Source: Acidovorax sp. sic0104 (GTDB lineage Bacteria; Pseudomonadota; Gammaproteobacteria; Burkholderiales; Burkholderiaceae_C). From it: DNA of 64,000 nucleotides. Each line of letters begins with the position of its first letter. Position 1 is the stretch's first letter. Shown here one piece after another: positions 30,691 through 39,370 of the stretch. A program made the translations under genes and the position numbers. The notes under the pieces were generated by a model that was not told where the DNA came from, ran no database searches, and saw nothing but the letters and a program-made list of their open reading frames with translations. The stretch is from the NCBI RefSeq assembly GCF_019219095.1, contig NZ_JAHUWH010000001.1:558001-622000 (forward strand), given 5' to 3'.

Positions 30691-30944
30691 TCAGCTCTCA
30701 TGTCTTCCGCGTTCGCTACGTCTTTGGTCAATGTCCAGCGGTAGCCGGGCGGTGCTGTTGGGTGTCCACCGCTCCGCTGCATCGGGTTCGCCTCGCGTAT
30801 GCCATCGCGTACGCCTGCTTTTATCACCCAGTACGTTGCCCAAAAGAGCAGTATCAAAACGATGAGGCTAATGGACAGTTGAAAGACTGCGGCGCGGACC
30901 ATTTCCGCTTCTAGTTGCTGCAAGTCAATCCCAAATTTGTGCAT
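30687..30944 (-). CDS. Antisense small phage membrane protein (85 aa)
   Basis: 85 residues with one transmembrane helix (about 17-41, VFQLSISLIVLILLFWATYW), then a basic and polar cytoplasmic or periplasmic tail. It lies opposite to the structural genes and its stop shares bases with the Zot stop (TTAA). No family recognised. Separate orientation from the virion genes is common for immunity or superinfection-exclusion genes, but that role is only inferred. Confidence 0.55.
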   Translation of the reverse strand: MHKFGIDLQQLEAEMVRAAVFQLSISLIVLILLFWATYWVIKAGVRDGIREANPMQRSGGHPTAPPGYRWTLTKDVANAEDMRAD

Positions 30945-31049
30945 GTGGTTCCCTCGCGTTTTATGCGGTTTATCGGTGGATTGAAGCCCTTGTATTGCCG
31001 CTAACTTTTCTCGATTCGTTCCCGGTCCAAAACAATTCTAGGAGGTGTG

Positions 31050-31661
31050 ATGCTTGTCGGCTATGCGCGGGTTTCAACGGCGGATCAAGATACGGCTCTG
31101 CAGCGCGATGCTCTCGCACGTGCGGGCGTTCTCAAGGTCTTTGTTGAGTCGGGGTCTGGTGTGGGGCCTCGGCCGCAGTTGCAAAGGGCGTTGGCGGCTT
31201 TGCAGCGGGGTAGTGTCCTGGTCGTCTGGAAGCTGGATCGTGTTGCTCGCAGTCTTGCCGATCTGCTTTCGATTTTGTCGAGGTTGAAGCGCGTGGGCGC
31301 GTCAATTAAGAGCCTGACAGAGCCTCTCGATACTTCGAACCCTTTTGGTGAGTTCACCTTCCAGATACTCGGGGCGGTCGCGCAGTTGGAGCGCTCGATG
31401 ATTCGTGAGCGCGTGATGGCAGGGCAGGCTGCTGCGCGTGCTAGGGGCAAGCGCTGGGGGCGACGCAGGGCTTTGTGCGCTGAGGATGAGGCGCAAGTGG
31501 TATCGATGTACGTTGCAGGGGCTGCAACGATGGATGAGCTTGCTGTCTTGTGGGGCGTCGGTCTTGGCACTATCAAGTGCGCGATTTATCGTGTGATACG
31601 GCCTGACGCTCCATATCTCACGCGGGTTAGGGCTTCGGGGTCAAGGGGTGGAACCCCTTGA
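31050..31661 (+). CDS. Serine recombinase (resolvase/invertase family), likely phage integrase
   Basis: 203 residues. N-terminal catalytic motif MLVGYARVSTADQ (Ser9 nucleophile), then the family blocks LVVWKLDRVARSL and FQILGAVAQLERSMIRERV, and a C-terminal helix-turn-helix (about 150-180). GGAGG lies 4 nt before the ATG; an in-frame GTG 3 nt earlier is less likely. Small resolvase-like enzymes integrate RSM-type Ralstonia inoviruses, so this is likely the integrase/excisionase. Confidence 0.85.
   Translation: MLVGYARVSTADQDTALQRDALARAGVLKVFVESGSGVGPRPQLQRALAALQRGSVLVVWKLDRVARSLADLLSILSRLKRVGASIKSLTEPLDTSNPFGEFTFQILGAVAQLERSMIRERVMAGQAAARARGKRWGRRRALCAEDEAQVVSMYVAGAATMDELAVLWGVGLGTIKCAIYRVIRPDAPYLTRVRASGSRGGTP
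31642..31660 (+). terminator. Hairpin at the end of the recombinase gene
   Basis: CAAGGGG-TGGAA-CCCCTTG, a perfect 7-bp stem spanning the end of the recombinase gene and followed by AATTT. It is a weak terminator candidate at the right end of the prophage, just upstream of lptM. Confidence 0.5.
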
Positions 31662-31702
31662 ATTTCGCTAGCCGCGCGACTGTCGATAAGTACAATTTGC
31701 GC

Positions 31703-31942
31703 ATGTTGAAAGCTCCCCAAATTCTAGTCAGGACGCTTGTCCTTGCTGCCAGTGCGGCGGCCATTGCCGGGTGTGGTCAGCGGGGTCCGCTGTACCTGCC
31801 GACCGACGCTACCGCCGCGCAGCGCGCCACACTTCCGGAGACTCTCGCCCCCAGGAGCGGAGCCGGGCGCGACAGCGGTGCTTCCCGCATGCCTGCAGGC
31901 CCTGCGCCAGCAGCCGCTGACGCGGCATCCGCTCCGCGCTGA
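31703..31942 (+). CDS. lptM: LPS translocon maturation chaperone lipoprotein LptM
   Basis: A 79-residue outer-membrane lipoprotein with lipobox AIAGC (Cys24) followed by the LptM hallmark GQRGPLYLP and a low-complexity Ala/Pro tail. LptM (YifL) helps the LptDE translocon mature. A TACAAT hexamer ends 7 bp before the ATG, so the transcript may be nearly leaderless or the promoter may have been cut by the prophage. lysA, the usual downstream neighbour, is not present. Confidence 0.85.
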   Translation: MLKAPQILVRTLVLAASAAAIAGCGQRGPLYLPTDATAAQRATLPETLAPRSGAGRDSGASRMPAGPAPAAADAASAPR

Positions 31943-32065
31943 CAGACCACAGGGCGGCTTTGGTGGCGAAGGCGCCGGTGCCAATGGCGTCATTCTTGAT
32001 TTCCATCAAGGACGCTTTGCAGTGGCAATCGTAGAGTGGGTGCTTTATTGCACTGCAGGATGGCC

Positions 32066-32884
32066 ATGGCCCTGGAACTCTACCGCGACAAGAACCATGC
32101 TTGTCTGATGTTCACCGACCTGATCGAGGAAGACGGCCAGGCCGTGCAGGCCAATCAATTCCTGATCGTGGACGACGACACGGGCGCCATCATCGACCCG
32201 GGCGGCAACCTGGCCTTCAACGAGCTGTTCATGGGGATGACCAAGCACTTCCCCCCGCACAAGCTGTCCTACCTGATTGCATCCCACGCGGACCCGGACA
32301 TCATCGCTTCGCTGGACCGCTGGATGACGAGCACCAAGGCGGACCTGGTGATATCGCGCGTGTGGGAGCGGTTTGCCCCCCACTTCACCAAGGTCGGCAA
32401 GACCGAGAACCGCGTGATCGGCGTGCCCGACAGCGGCGGCCACCTGCCGCTGGGGCGCCATGAGCTGGTGCTCTTGCCGGCGCACTTCATGCATTCCGAA
32501 GGCAATTTCCACTTCTACGACCCGGTCAGCCGCATCCTGTTCACGGGCGACCTGGGGGTGTCGATGATGTCGGGGGCCGAAGCGCGCGTGCCGGTTACCG
32601 ACCTCAAGCCCCATATCCCGCGCATGGAGGGGTTCCACCGCCGCTATATGGTCTCCAACAAGATTCTGCGTCTGTGGACGCAGATGGCGCGGAAGCTGGA
32701 GATCTCCATGCTGGTGCCCCAGCACGGTGCTCCCATCATGGGCAAGAAGGCCATCAGCGACTTCTTCGACTGGATCGAGAACCTGATGTGCGGCATCGAT
32801 CTCTTTGACGACCGTGCCTACCAGATCCCCACGGCCCACATCGATCCGGTGAGCCGGCAAATGCGTGCCCAGCCATTGCGTTAG
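32066..32884 (+). CDS. MBL-fold metallo-hydrolase of the ODP/flavodiiron-like type
   Basis: 272 residues with the ODP diiron domain pattern seen in flavodiiron proteins but without the flavodoxin domain. Motifs include ASHADPD (metal ligands His, Asp), LLPAHFMHSEGNFHFYDP (His ligands) and LFTGDLG (bridging Asp), and MLVPQHGAPI near the C-terminus. An O2 or NO chemistry or sensing role is known for relatives; the function here is unknown. The start at 32066 (MALELYRDKNH) is chosen by family resemblance; ATG at 32060 is also possible. Confidence 0.8.
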   Translation: MALELYRDKNHACLMFTDLIEEDGQAVQANQFLIVDDDTGAIIDPGGNLAFNELFMGMTKHFPPHKLSYLIASHADPDIIASLDRWMTSTKADLVISRVWERFAPHFTKVGKTENRVIGVPDSGGHLPLGRHELVLLPAHFMHSEGNFHFYDPVSRILFTGDLGVSMMSGAEARVPVTDLKPHIPRMEGFHRRYMVSNKILRLWTQMARKLEISMLVPQHGAPIMGKKAISDFFDWIENLMCGIDLFDDRAYQIPTAHIDPVSRQMRAQPLR

Positions 32885-32936
32885 CACGCAGCTGGCCTTC
32901 AAGGGTTAAAAGTCACTCTACCGCCTGATAGTCAAG

Positions 32937-32972
32937 CGCCGAAAGCTATTATTTCAATAGCAAATCAAACCG
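32937..32972. repeat. Short palindromic dispersed repeat
   Basis: TCAAGCGCCGAAAGCTATTATTTCAATAGC contains the hairpin GCTATT-5-AATAGC next to a GCGCTTGA-type word (opposite strand). Related sequences occur at about 40153-40185, 41088-41115 and 51962-52015. It lies between convergent genes. Confidence 0.5.
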
Positions 32973-32982
32973 TTGCGCTTCT

Positions 32983-33648
32983 TCAGGATTTGGCGCGTGC
33001 GGCCGGCGATGCAGGCCGGCTGGCGGCCCCGCCACGGTGAGCAGCAACGCGGTCCTTGCGCAGCCGATGCCACAGCCGCCAGCCCAGCAAGGCGGCCAGG
33101 ATGGCGGCGTACACCGCGACCTCGCCAAAGTTGTTCTTGCCGGCGCGCATCCAGAAGAAATGCAGGATGCCGAGCCCCGCCACGGCATAGACCGTGCGGT
33201 GCAGGGCCTGCCAGCGTTTCGCCCCCATGGCCTTGATGGCGCGGTTGAACGACGTGGCCGCCAACAAGGTGAGCAGCAGCAAGGCCAGCGAGCCCACCAG
33301 GATGAAGGGCCGCTTGGCGATGTCGCGCAGGATGTCCGGCAGATCGAACCCCATGTCGAACCAGGCGTAGCTCAACAGGTGCAGCACGGCGTAGAAGAAC
33401 ACGAACAAGCCCAGCATGCGCCGAAACCGCGCCAACTGCGGCGTGGCGCTGATGACGCGCACGGGCGTCACCGCCAGCACCAGACACAGCGCACGCAGCG
33501 CCCAGTCGCCGGTGGCGCGGATCAGCGCCTCGGCAGGGTTGGCGCCCAGCTGATTGGCGACCGTGGCATACACCAACCAGGCCAGCGGCAGCAGGCACAG
33601 CACGAACACCACGGGCTTGGCGGCCGGATGAAGCAAGAGTTTTCGCAT
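32983..33648 (-). CDS. msrQ: Heme-binding membrane subunit MsrQ
   Basis: MsrQ passes quinone-derived electrons to periplasmic MsrP. The 221 residues contain about six membrane helices of the ferric-reductase-like family and conserved heme-ligand histidines (VLHLLSYAWFDMG; LHRTVYAVAGLGILHFFWM). The basic Ala-rich tail is variable. It follows msrP with a 65-bp gap on the same strand. Confidence 0.93.
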   Translation of the reverse strand: MRKLLLHPAAKPVVFVLCLLPLAWLVYATVANQLGANPAEALIRATGDWALRALCLVLAVTPVRVISATPQLARFRRMLGLFVFFYAVLHLLSYAWFDMGFDLPDILRDIAKRPFILVGSLALLLLTLLAATSFNRAIKAMGAKRWQALHRTVYAVAGLGILHFFWMRAGKNNFGEVAVYAAILAALLGWRLWHRLRKDRVAAHRGGAASRPASPAARAKS

Positions 33649-33713
33649 GGGTCTGCCGGGCCTTGATGTCGTCGGAGTGCAGCGCGGTGGCGGGCCTTGT
33701 CAGCAGCGACGGC

Positions 33714-34718
33714 TCAGTAGAACTTCTTGAGGTCCATGCCGGCGTACAGTTGGCCGACCTGGGCTTCATAGCCGTTGAACATCAGCGTCTTGCGCTTTTT
33801 GGCAAACAGGCCGTCCTCGCCGATGCGACGCTCCGTGGCCTGGCTCCAGCGCGGGTGGTCGACCTCGGGGTTCACGTTGGAGTAAAAGCCGTATTCCTGC
33901 CTGGCCGCCTTGTTCCAGGCGGTGCCGGGCTCCTTCTCGACGAAGCGGATCTTCACCAGGCTCTTGGCGCTCTTGAAACCATACTTCCACGGCACCACCA
34001 GCCGCACCGGCGCGCCGTTCTGATTGGGCAGCACCTCGCCGTACATACCGAAAGCCAGAAGGGTCAGCGGGTGCATGGCCTCGTCCATGCGCAGGCCTTC
34101 CACGTAGGGCCAATCCAGCACGCGCGAGCCCACGTAGGGCATCGTGGCCTTGTCCGCCAGCGTCACGAACTCCACGTATTTGGCGCTGCCCTGGGGTTCG
34201 ACCCGCTTGATCAGCTCCGCCAGCGAATAGCCGACCCAGGGCACGACCATGGACCAGCCCTCCACGCACCGCAGCCGGTAGATGCGCTCTTCCTGCGCGC
34301 TGAGCTTGAGCAGGTCTTCGATACCGTACTTGCCGGGCTTCTTGACCAGTCCCTCGACTTCCACAGTCCAGGGGGTGGTCTTCAAGGTGTGGGCGTTGCG
34401 TGCCGGGTCCGCCTTGTCGGTGCCGAATTCGTAGAAGTTGTTGTAGGTGCTCGCGTCCTTGTAGTCGGTGAGCTTTTCCATGGTGACCGCGCCAGCCACC
34501 GCCGACCGGGTGCTGGCCAGCGCCGCCAGCTTGCCGGGCTTTGGCACGGCCGCCGCCTGCGCCATGGCCTCGCGCCCCGCCCAGGCAGCCAGCGCGGCCC
34601 CTGCTGCGCCACCAGCCATGAGCCGAAGCATCTGGCGGCGGTCTTCGTACACCGCGCGCGGCGTGATCTCGCAGGAGTGCGGGTGGTTGAAGCCTGTGTT
34701 GCGGGGCGGGATCAGCAT
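33714..34718 (-). CDS. msrP: Periplasmic methionine sulfoxide reductase, Mo-subunit MsrP
   Basis: MsrP repairs oxidised methionines in envelope proteins with a molybdopterin cofactor. The 334 residues carry a Tat signal ([10 protein letters not shown], about 25-34, then a hydrophobic Ala-rich stretch), and the molybdenum-ligand cysteine region [19 protein letters not shown] chose the ATG at 34718 because GGAGA lies 7 nt upstream and the Tat signal then begins correctly; a longer frame adds 33 unrelated residues. Co-oriented with msrQ. Confidence 0.94.
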   Translation of the reverse strand: MLIPPRNTGFNHPHSCEITPRAVYEDRRQMLRLMAGGAAGAALAAWAGREAMAQAAAVPKPGKLAALASTRSAVAGAVTMEKLTDYKDASTYNNFYEFGTDKADPARNAHTLKTTPWTVEVEGLVKKPGKYGIEDLLKLSAQEERIYRLRCVEGWSMVVPWVGYSLAELIKRVEPQGSAKYVEFVTLADKATMPYVGSRVLDWPYVEGLRMDEAMHPLTLLAFGMYGEVLPNQNGAPVRLVVPWKYGFKSAKSLVKIRFVEKEPGTAWNKAARQEYGFYSNVNPEVDHPRWSQATERRIGEDGLFAKKRKTLMFNGYEAQVGQLYAGMDLKKFY

Positions 34719-34904
34719 GGCGGTCTCCAGTTTTCTCGGGGGGTATCGGTTAGGACGATAGAGCAGGACTACTGCTAGTTCGTTCCCTGTACCGCCCAGG
34801 TTACACCGAAGACCCAATAGTTGCTGCCAGCCGCAGCCCCGTGCCGAGCCCCTCTTTCCCCGCGCTCAGCCTTTAACCGCTGCGGCGGCCAGCGCCCAGC
34901 AAGC

Positions 34905-36263
34905 CTACAAGGTGCCGTAGCTGTGCAGCCCCGACAGGAACATGTTCACGCCCAGGAAGGCGAAGGTCGTCACTGCCAGGCCCACCAGGGCCCACCACGC
35001 CGACACCGTGCCGCGCAGCCCCTTCATCAGGCGCATGTGCAACCAGGCCGCGTAGTTCAGCCAGACGATCAGCGCCCAGGTCTCCTTCGGGTCCCAGCTC
35101 CAGTAGCCACCCCAGGCCTCGGCCGCCCAAAGGGCGCCCAGCACAGTGGCGATGGTGAAGAACGCGAAGCCTACGGCAATGGACTTGTACATCACGTCGT
35201 CCAGGATCTCGAACGAGGGCAGGCGCGCTGCAATGCGCTTGCGGCCCAGCAGGATGCCCGCGACGATGAGCGCGGAGATGCCGAAATACACCATCCAGTA
35301 GCTACCACCGTTCTCCGTGGCACCTTGGCGGAACACGATGGGCTCGAAGCACAGCACCACACCCAGCAGCCACAGCGGGGCCAGCTTGTACCAGCGGGTT
35401 TCGGTGGCCTGCTGCTTGATCAAGTAGGCAAAAGCCACCATGGCGGCCAGCGCGAAGGTGCCGTAGCCGATGAAGTTGGCGGGCACGTGCAGCTTCATCC
35501 ACCAGCTCTTCAAGGCCGGCACCAGGGGCTGGATCTCATGCGCCTCGCGCACCACTGTGTACCAGAGCAGGAAGCCCACGGCTGCGCTCACCACCAGCAT
35601 CACGAAGCCGCCCAGGGCGCGCGTGTCGTACTGCTCTTCGTAGTACAGGTAGAACGCCGCCGTCATCCAGCAGAACAGCACGAACACTTCGTACAGGTTG
35701 CTCACGGGGATGTGGCCGATGTCAGGCCCGATGAGATAGCTTTCGTACCAGCGCACCAGCGTGCCGATGAGCGCCATGGCCACCGCCGCCCAGGCGATGC
35801 GCGAGCCCAGCATGCTCATGGTGCGGCCCTCGCCGCGAGAGAACATGCCCACCCAGTAGAAGATGGTGCTCATGAAGAACAGCATGCTCATCCACAAAAT
35901 GGCGGACTGGCTGGACAGGAAGTACTTGAGGCCGAACACCGCATCGGCACGCGCCAGGCTGCCGGCGCCGTCCTGCTGGTACAGGCCGATGGCCATCAGA
36001 GCCACCGCCGCCACCACCAGCAGCAGTACGCGCAGCGGGCGCCAGAACCAGCACAGCCAGATGGTGCTCGGGATGGCGCCCAGCAGGATGCCCTTCTCGT
36101 ACACATCCATGAAGCTGCCGTAGCGCTGCAGCGCATACAGCCCGCCTGCCACGACGATGGCGGCGAAAAGCCAGTCGAACCAATTGCGACGGGCAAAGAA
36201 CCCTTCGTTCAAGGTGACCGTGGTATTGGTCGTGGAAGATGAAGATGTAGTGGCGGTGTTCAT
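34905..36263 (-). CDS. ccsB: Cytochrome c biogenesis protein CcsA (ResC-type), system II
   Basis: This membrane protein handles heme delivery in system II cytochrome c maturation together with ResB. The 452 residues have many transmembrane helices and the heme-handling tryptophan-rich motif WGGYWSWDPKETWALIVWL at about 385-405, with conserved histidines around it. Its start overlaps the resB stop (ATGA). In proteobacterial annotation it is usually named ccsB although it is the CcsA/ResC homologue. Confidence 0.94.
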   Translation of the reverse strand: MNTATTSSSSTTNTTVTLNEGFFARRNWFDWLFAAIVVAGGLYALQRYGSFMDVYEKGILLGAIPSTIWLCWFWRPLRVLLLVVAAVALMAIGLYQQDGAGSLARADAVFGLKYFLSSQSAILWMSMLFFMSTIFYWVGMFSRGEGRTMSMLGSRIAWAAVAMALIGTLVRWYESYLIGPDIGHIPVSNLYEVFVLFCWMTAAFYLYYEEQYDTRALGGFVMLVVSAAVGFLLWYTVVREAHEIQPLVPALKSWWMKLHVPANFIGYGTFALAAMVAFAYLIKQQATETRWYKLAPLWLLGVVLCFEPIVFRQGATENGGSYWMVYFGISALIVAGILLGRKRIAARLPSFEILDDVMYKSIAVGFAFFTIATVLGALWAAEAWGGYWSWDPKETWALIVWLNYAAWLHMRLMKGLRGTVSAWWALVGLAVTTFAFLGVNMFLSGLHSYGTL

Positions 36264-38428
36264 GCGGTGCCTTCCGGGGCCGTGGTGCCGGCTCCGATCA
36301 ATTTCTGTGCGAGCTGTACGAACTCCTGGTCGCCGTCCATCGTCTTGCGGTTGGCCGACAACGCCATGACGGCGTGGGCGCGGCCGCCGTCACCGTCGCG
36401 CGGGGCCAACCAGACCCAGACGCGGCGCTCGCGCACGTACAGCATCGCAAAAACGCCCAGGATGAGCAAGGCGCAGCCGAGATAGACAACGTTCTTGCCA
36501 GGGGCGCGGGCCACCTGGAACACGCTGGCCTGTACCTGCGTGAAGTCGGTGAGCTCAAACACCAGCGGCGCGGGGTAGATCTGCGCATCGGACAGCGACA
36601 GCACCGCCTGTGTCATGAAGCCCTGCGTCTTGTCATCCTGCGGCAGCGGAGACAGGCCGGCCCGCTGGCGCGACAACTGCGCCACCTCGAACAGCGTGCC
36701 GTTCAGGATGCGCACCAGCACCTCGCCCGCACGGGAGCGCTCGGCCTCGGGCACGTTGGCCTCCATGAAGTCCGACACCGCCTGCAGGCCGCCTGTGGGC
36801 TTGCCGTCCACTGTGCCGCGGCCCGCAAACAGCGCCAGCGCGCGGGATGCGGACTGCCGCAGCTGCTCGGCCAGGTCGGGGCGCGATGCATCGATGGCCT
36901 GGGCGACGTAGCGGCGCACCGCCACTTCACGCAGTTCGGGGTCGGCCAGGGTGGCCTTCATGCGCATGAAGCCGTCCATGCTGCCCTTGTCGTCGGCCGG
37001 CACCCGCAGGTAGCGGAAGGGCTCGGAGGGCGTCTCGCGCACGCCCAGCAGAAACACGGGTGCACCATCGCCCGTGTCCACCGGCAGCATGTAGTTGTGG
37101 AACTCGCGCGCCTGGCCGGCTGCGTCGCGCAGCTTGTAGCTCACGCTCGGGCCCACGTTGCGAAGCTCCTTCTTGGTGACCGTCTTGTTGGCGGCCCCAA
37201 GGCGCGACTCCACGGACTCGCGCAGGTCGACCTTGCGGACGTCCACGCCCGCGGCGCCGGGGCCAGCGCCACCGAAGTTCTCCACGTTGATGGTGCGCAG
37301 CGCGGTGAATTCGAGCGTCAGCGTCTCGCTGCCCGGGCCGCCGCCCTTGTTGGTGAGCTGTGTCGAATTGCCCACCACGCCCTCGATGTCGAACGGCTTG
37401 GCGCCCTCCGCCATGGGCACGGCGCGCAGCTTCAGATGCGAGCCGCCGTCGTCGAAGCTCGACTGGTAGATCTCGATGCCCTTGTAACTGGCCGGGTGGT
37501 TCACTTCCACGCGCGCCGGCGTCTTCTCGCCCGTGGCCTTGTCGTGGATGACGATCTCGCTGGCAAACAGCTTGGGCATGCCGGTGGAGTAGTGCTCCAC
37601 GATGAACTTCTTGAGTTCGATGGCGAACGGCAGGTCCTGCAGCACCACGCCGTCGGACTGGTTCAGGATCGCGGTGCTCGACTGCGTCCCCTCGGCAACG
37701 AGCAGGTTTCCGCGGAACGTGGGGTTGCGCTCGGACAACCGGTGTTCGGGCTTCACGTCGGCAATCAGGCCGCCGCCCTGGTACGGCGACTTGCCCAGCA
37801 GCAGCATCTGGCCGCGCACGATGAGGTCTCCATCGAGCAGGCCGCCCACGCACACCAACACGATGGCGCTGTGCGCCGCGATATACCCCAGCTTGTTCGC
37901 AGCCCCGGCCTTGGCCGCCACCATCCAGCCCGTGCCCGGGCCCGCCGCCGTGTCGCGCTGCTGCAGGCGCACCTTCCAGCCACCGCCCGCCAGCATGGTG
38001 CCGATGCGGCGTGCCTCGGCTTCGGCCGGCTCGTTCAGGTCGGCCTCGGCCTTGTGGTGGAAGGCCTTGAGGCTCTGCTCCCGGATGTTTTCCTTGTAGA
38101 CCTTGAGGTCCGTCAGGATCTTGGGCGTATTGCGGGCAATGCACAGGGACGTGCTCGTCACCAGGAAAGCCAGGATCAGCAGGAACCACCAGGCGCTGTA
38201 CACCGCGTTGAGCTGCAGGGCGCCGAACAGCTCGGCCCAGAACGGCCCGAACTGGTTGACGTAGTTGACCGCCGGCTCATGCTGCTTGAGCACCGTGCCG
38301 ATCACCGAGGCGATGCAGATCACCGTCAAGAGCGAGATCGCGAACCGCATGGAGGACAGCAGCTCGACCCCGGCGCGCAGGGCTGCTGAGCCGGTCTTCA
38401 GGCCAAGGCCCTGGGTGTTGTCGGACAT
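36260..38428 (-). CDS. resB: Cytochrome c biogenesis protein ResB
   Basis: ResB is the second subunit of system II; it is thought to hold apocytochrome for heme ligation. The 722 residues have N-terminal membrane helices (about 26-50 and 75-100), a large periplasmic domain and a final helix (VVYLGCALLILGVFAMLYV). The ATG at 38428 (MSDNTQGLGLKTG) was chosen because the upstream 25 residues of the longer frame look non-coding. It overlaps ccsB by 4 nt. Confidence 0.93.
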   Translation of the reverse strand: MSDNTQGLGLKTGSAALRAGVELLSSMRFAISLLTVICIASVIGTVLKQHEPAVNYVNQFGPFWAELFGALQLNAVYSAWWFLLILAFLVTSTSLCIARNTPKILTDLKVYKENIREQSLKAFHHKAEADLNEPAEAEARRIGTMLAGGGWKVRLQQRDTAAGPGTGWMVAAKAGAANKLGYIAAHSAIVLVCVGGLLDGDLIVRGQMLLLGKSPYQGGGLIADVKPEHRLSERNPTFRGNLLVAEGTQSSTAILNQSDGVVLQDLPFAIELKKFIVEHYSTGMPKLFASEIVIHDKATGEKTPARVEVNHPASYKGIEIYQSSFDDGGSHLKLRAVPMAEGAKPFDIEGVVGNSTQLTNKGGGPGSETLTLEFTALRTINVENFGGAGPGAAGVDVRKVDLRESVESRLGAANKTVTKKELRNVGPSVSYKLRDAAGQAREFHNYMLPVDTGDGAPVFLLGVRETPSEPFRYLRVPADDKGSMDGFMRMKATLADPELREVAVRRYVAQAIDASRPDLAEQLRQSASRALALFAGRGTVDGKPTGGLQAVSDFMEANVPEAERSRAGEVLVRILNGTLFEVAQLSRQRAGLSPLPQDDKTQGFMTQAVLSLSDAQIYPAPLVFELTDFTQVQASVFQVARAPGKNVVYLGCALLILGVFAMLYVRERRVWVWLAPRDGDGGRAHAVMALSANRKTMDGDQEFVQLAQKLIGAGTTAPEGTA

Positions 38429-38485
38429 GGAATGGAAGAGGAAAAGCGGGTGCCCGAAAGCGCGAGAACAAAAAAAGAAAGAAAA

Positions 38486-38526
38486 CAAAAAGGGCGGGGC
38501 CATCAGTGTGATGGACCCGCCCTTTT
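38486..38526 (-). terminator. Long terminator hairpin after the cytochrome c4 gene
   Basis: AAAAAGGGCGGG (38486-38497) pairs with CCCGCCCTTTTT (38515-38526), and inside it CCATCA (38499-38504) pairs with TGATGG (38508-38513), giving an almost continuous 18-bp stem with A and T tracts on both sides. It can act in both directions and separates cytochrome c4 from resB. Confidence 0.9.
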
Positions 38527-38596
38527 TGGGGTTGTTATTGGCGGTAGGTTCCGTGCGGCCCGCTCAAAAGCGCCGCCGTTTGTTGACCAGGGTCAA

Positions 38597-39238
38597 TCAG
38601 CGCAGGCCGGCGATGTAATCCGAGACTGCCTTGATTTCCTTGTCGTTGAGCTTGGCGGCCACTTGCGTCATCTGGATGCTGTTGCCACGCTTGCCGTCGC
38701 GGAACTCCACCAGTTGCTTGGTGGTGTAGTCGGCGTGCTGGCCCGACAGGCGGGGGTACTGGGCAGGAATGCCGGAACCATTGGGGCTGTGGCAGCCGGC
38801 GCAGGCGGCGATGTTGCGGTCTGCAATGCCGCCGCGGTAGATGCGCTCGCCCAGAGAGACCAGTTCCTTGTCCTTCGCGAAGCCGGGCTTGGCGGTCTTG
38901 GACGTCACCCAGTAGGCGATGTTCTTCATGTCGTCATCGGACAGCGCCGAGGCGAAGCCCTTCATGACGGGATCATTGCGCTTGCCGGACTTGAATTCCT
39001 GCAGCTGCTTGATCAGGTATTCGGGGTGTTGCTGCGACAGCTTGGGGTTGGCCGCAATGGCCGAGTTGCCGTCAGCGCCGTGGCAGGCTGCGCACACAGC
39101 CGTGAAGCTGGCTTCGCCCTTGACCAGATCGGGCTTGGCCGCCTTGGGGGGCGCTGCGGGTGTCTCGCCCGCAGAAAAGGCCGGAAGAGCAGGTGCTGCC
39201 AGCGCGGCAGCTATCAGCATGGAGGCGAGCAACTTCAT
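38597..39238 (-). CDS. Cytochrome c4 (diheme)
   Basis: A 213-residue periplasmic or membrane-attached electron carrier. A signal peptide (about 1-23) precedes two heme c sites, CAACH (49-53) and CAGCH (around 146), each in a class I cytochrome c domain with a downstream Met ligand region (ALSDDDMKNIAYWV; LNDKEIKAVSDYI). It neighbours resB/ccsB, the proteins that would mature it, and is divergent from engB. Confidence 0.93.
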   Translation of the reverse strand: MKLLASMLIAAALAAPALPAFSAGETPAAPPKAAKPDLVKGEASFTAVCAACHGADGNSAIAANPKLSQQHPEYLIKQLQEFKSGKRNDPVMKGFASALSDDDMKNIAYWVTSKTAKPGFAKDKELVSLGERIYRGGIADRNIAACAGCHSPNGSGIPAQYPRLSGQHADYTTKQLVEFRDGKRGNSIQMTQVAAKLNDKEIKAVSDYIAGLR

Positions 39239-39370
39239 ATCGAGGGTCTGTATGTTTATGTGCGCAAAACCCCGCGATTCTACAATGAGGCCCTACTTGC
39301 ATCACAGGAACACATGCAGTGCCTCTTTCGAGATCCGTAAAAGGCATTGAACAGGTTCCCACTTTCTCTC

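Larger units (their letters stand above)
23236..31680. mobile_element. Inovirus (filamentous phage) prophage, apparently complete
   Basis: About 8.4 kb between cyaY and lptM carries the filamentous phage gene set in order: repressor (minus strand), small early genes, Rep_trans replication protein, ssDNA-binding protein, small membrane proteins, major coat protein, TspB-like adsorption protein, DUF2523 (pVI-like), Zot (pI-like), an antisense membrane protein and a serine recombinase. The serine recombinase resembles the integration gene of Ralstonia RSM-type phages. No pIV secretin is present. The exact att core was not found; the left edge is at or near 23235 and the right edge lies between 31661 and 31703. 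Confidence 0.9.

Noticed and set aside
31655-31710. A dif-like XerCD site at the right prophage edge (AATTTCGC).
   Set aside because: Only part of one half-site resembles dif, no matching copy is at the left edge, and the phage has its own serine recombinase.
22853-31957. CTG-T/A-CAGACCACAG near 22857 and 31940 as possible prophage attachment repeats.
   Set aside because: The words lie outside the core genes cyaY and lptM, so they cannot be the ends of the phage. A 13-of-14 match over this distance is likely chance.
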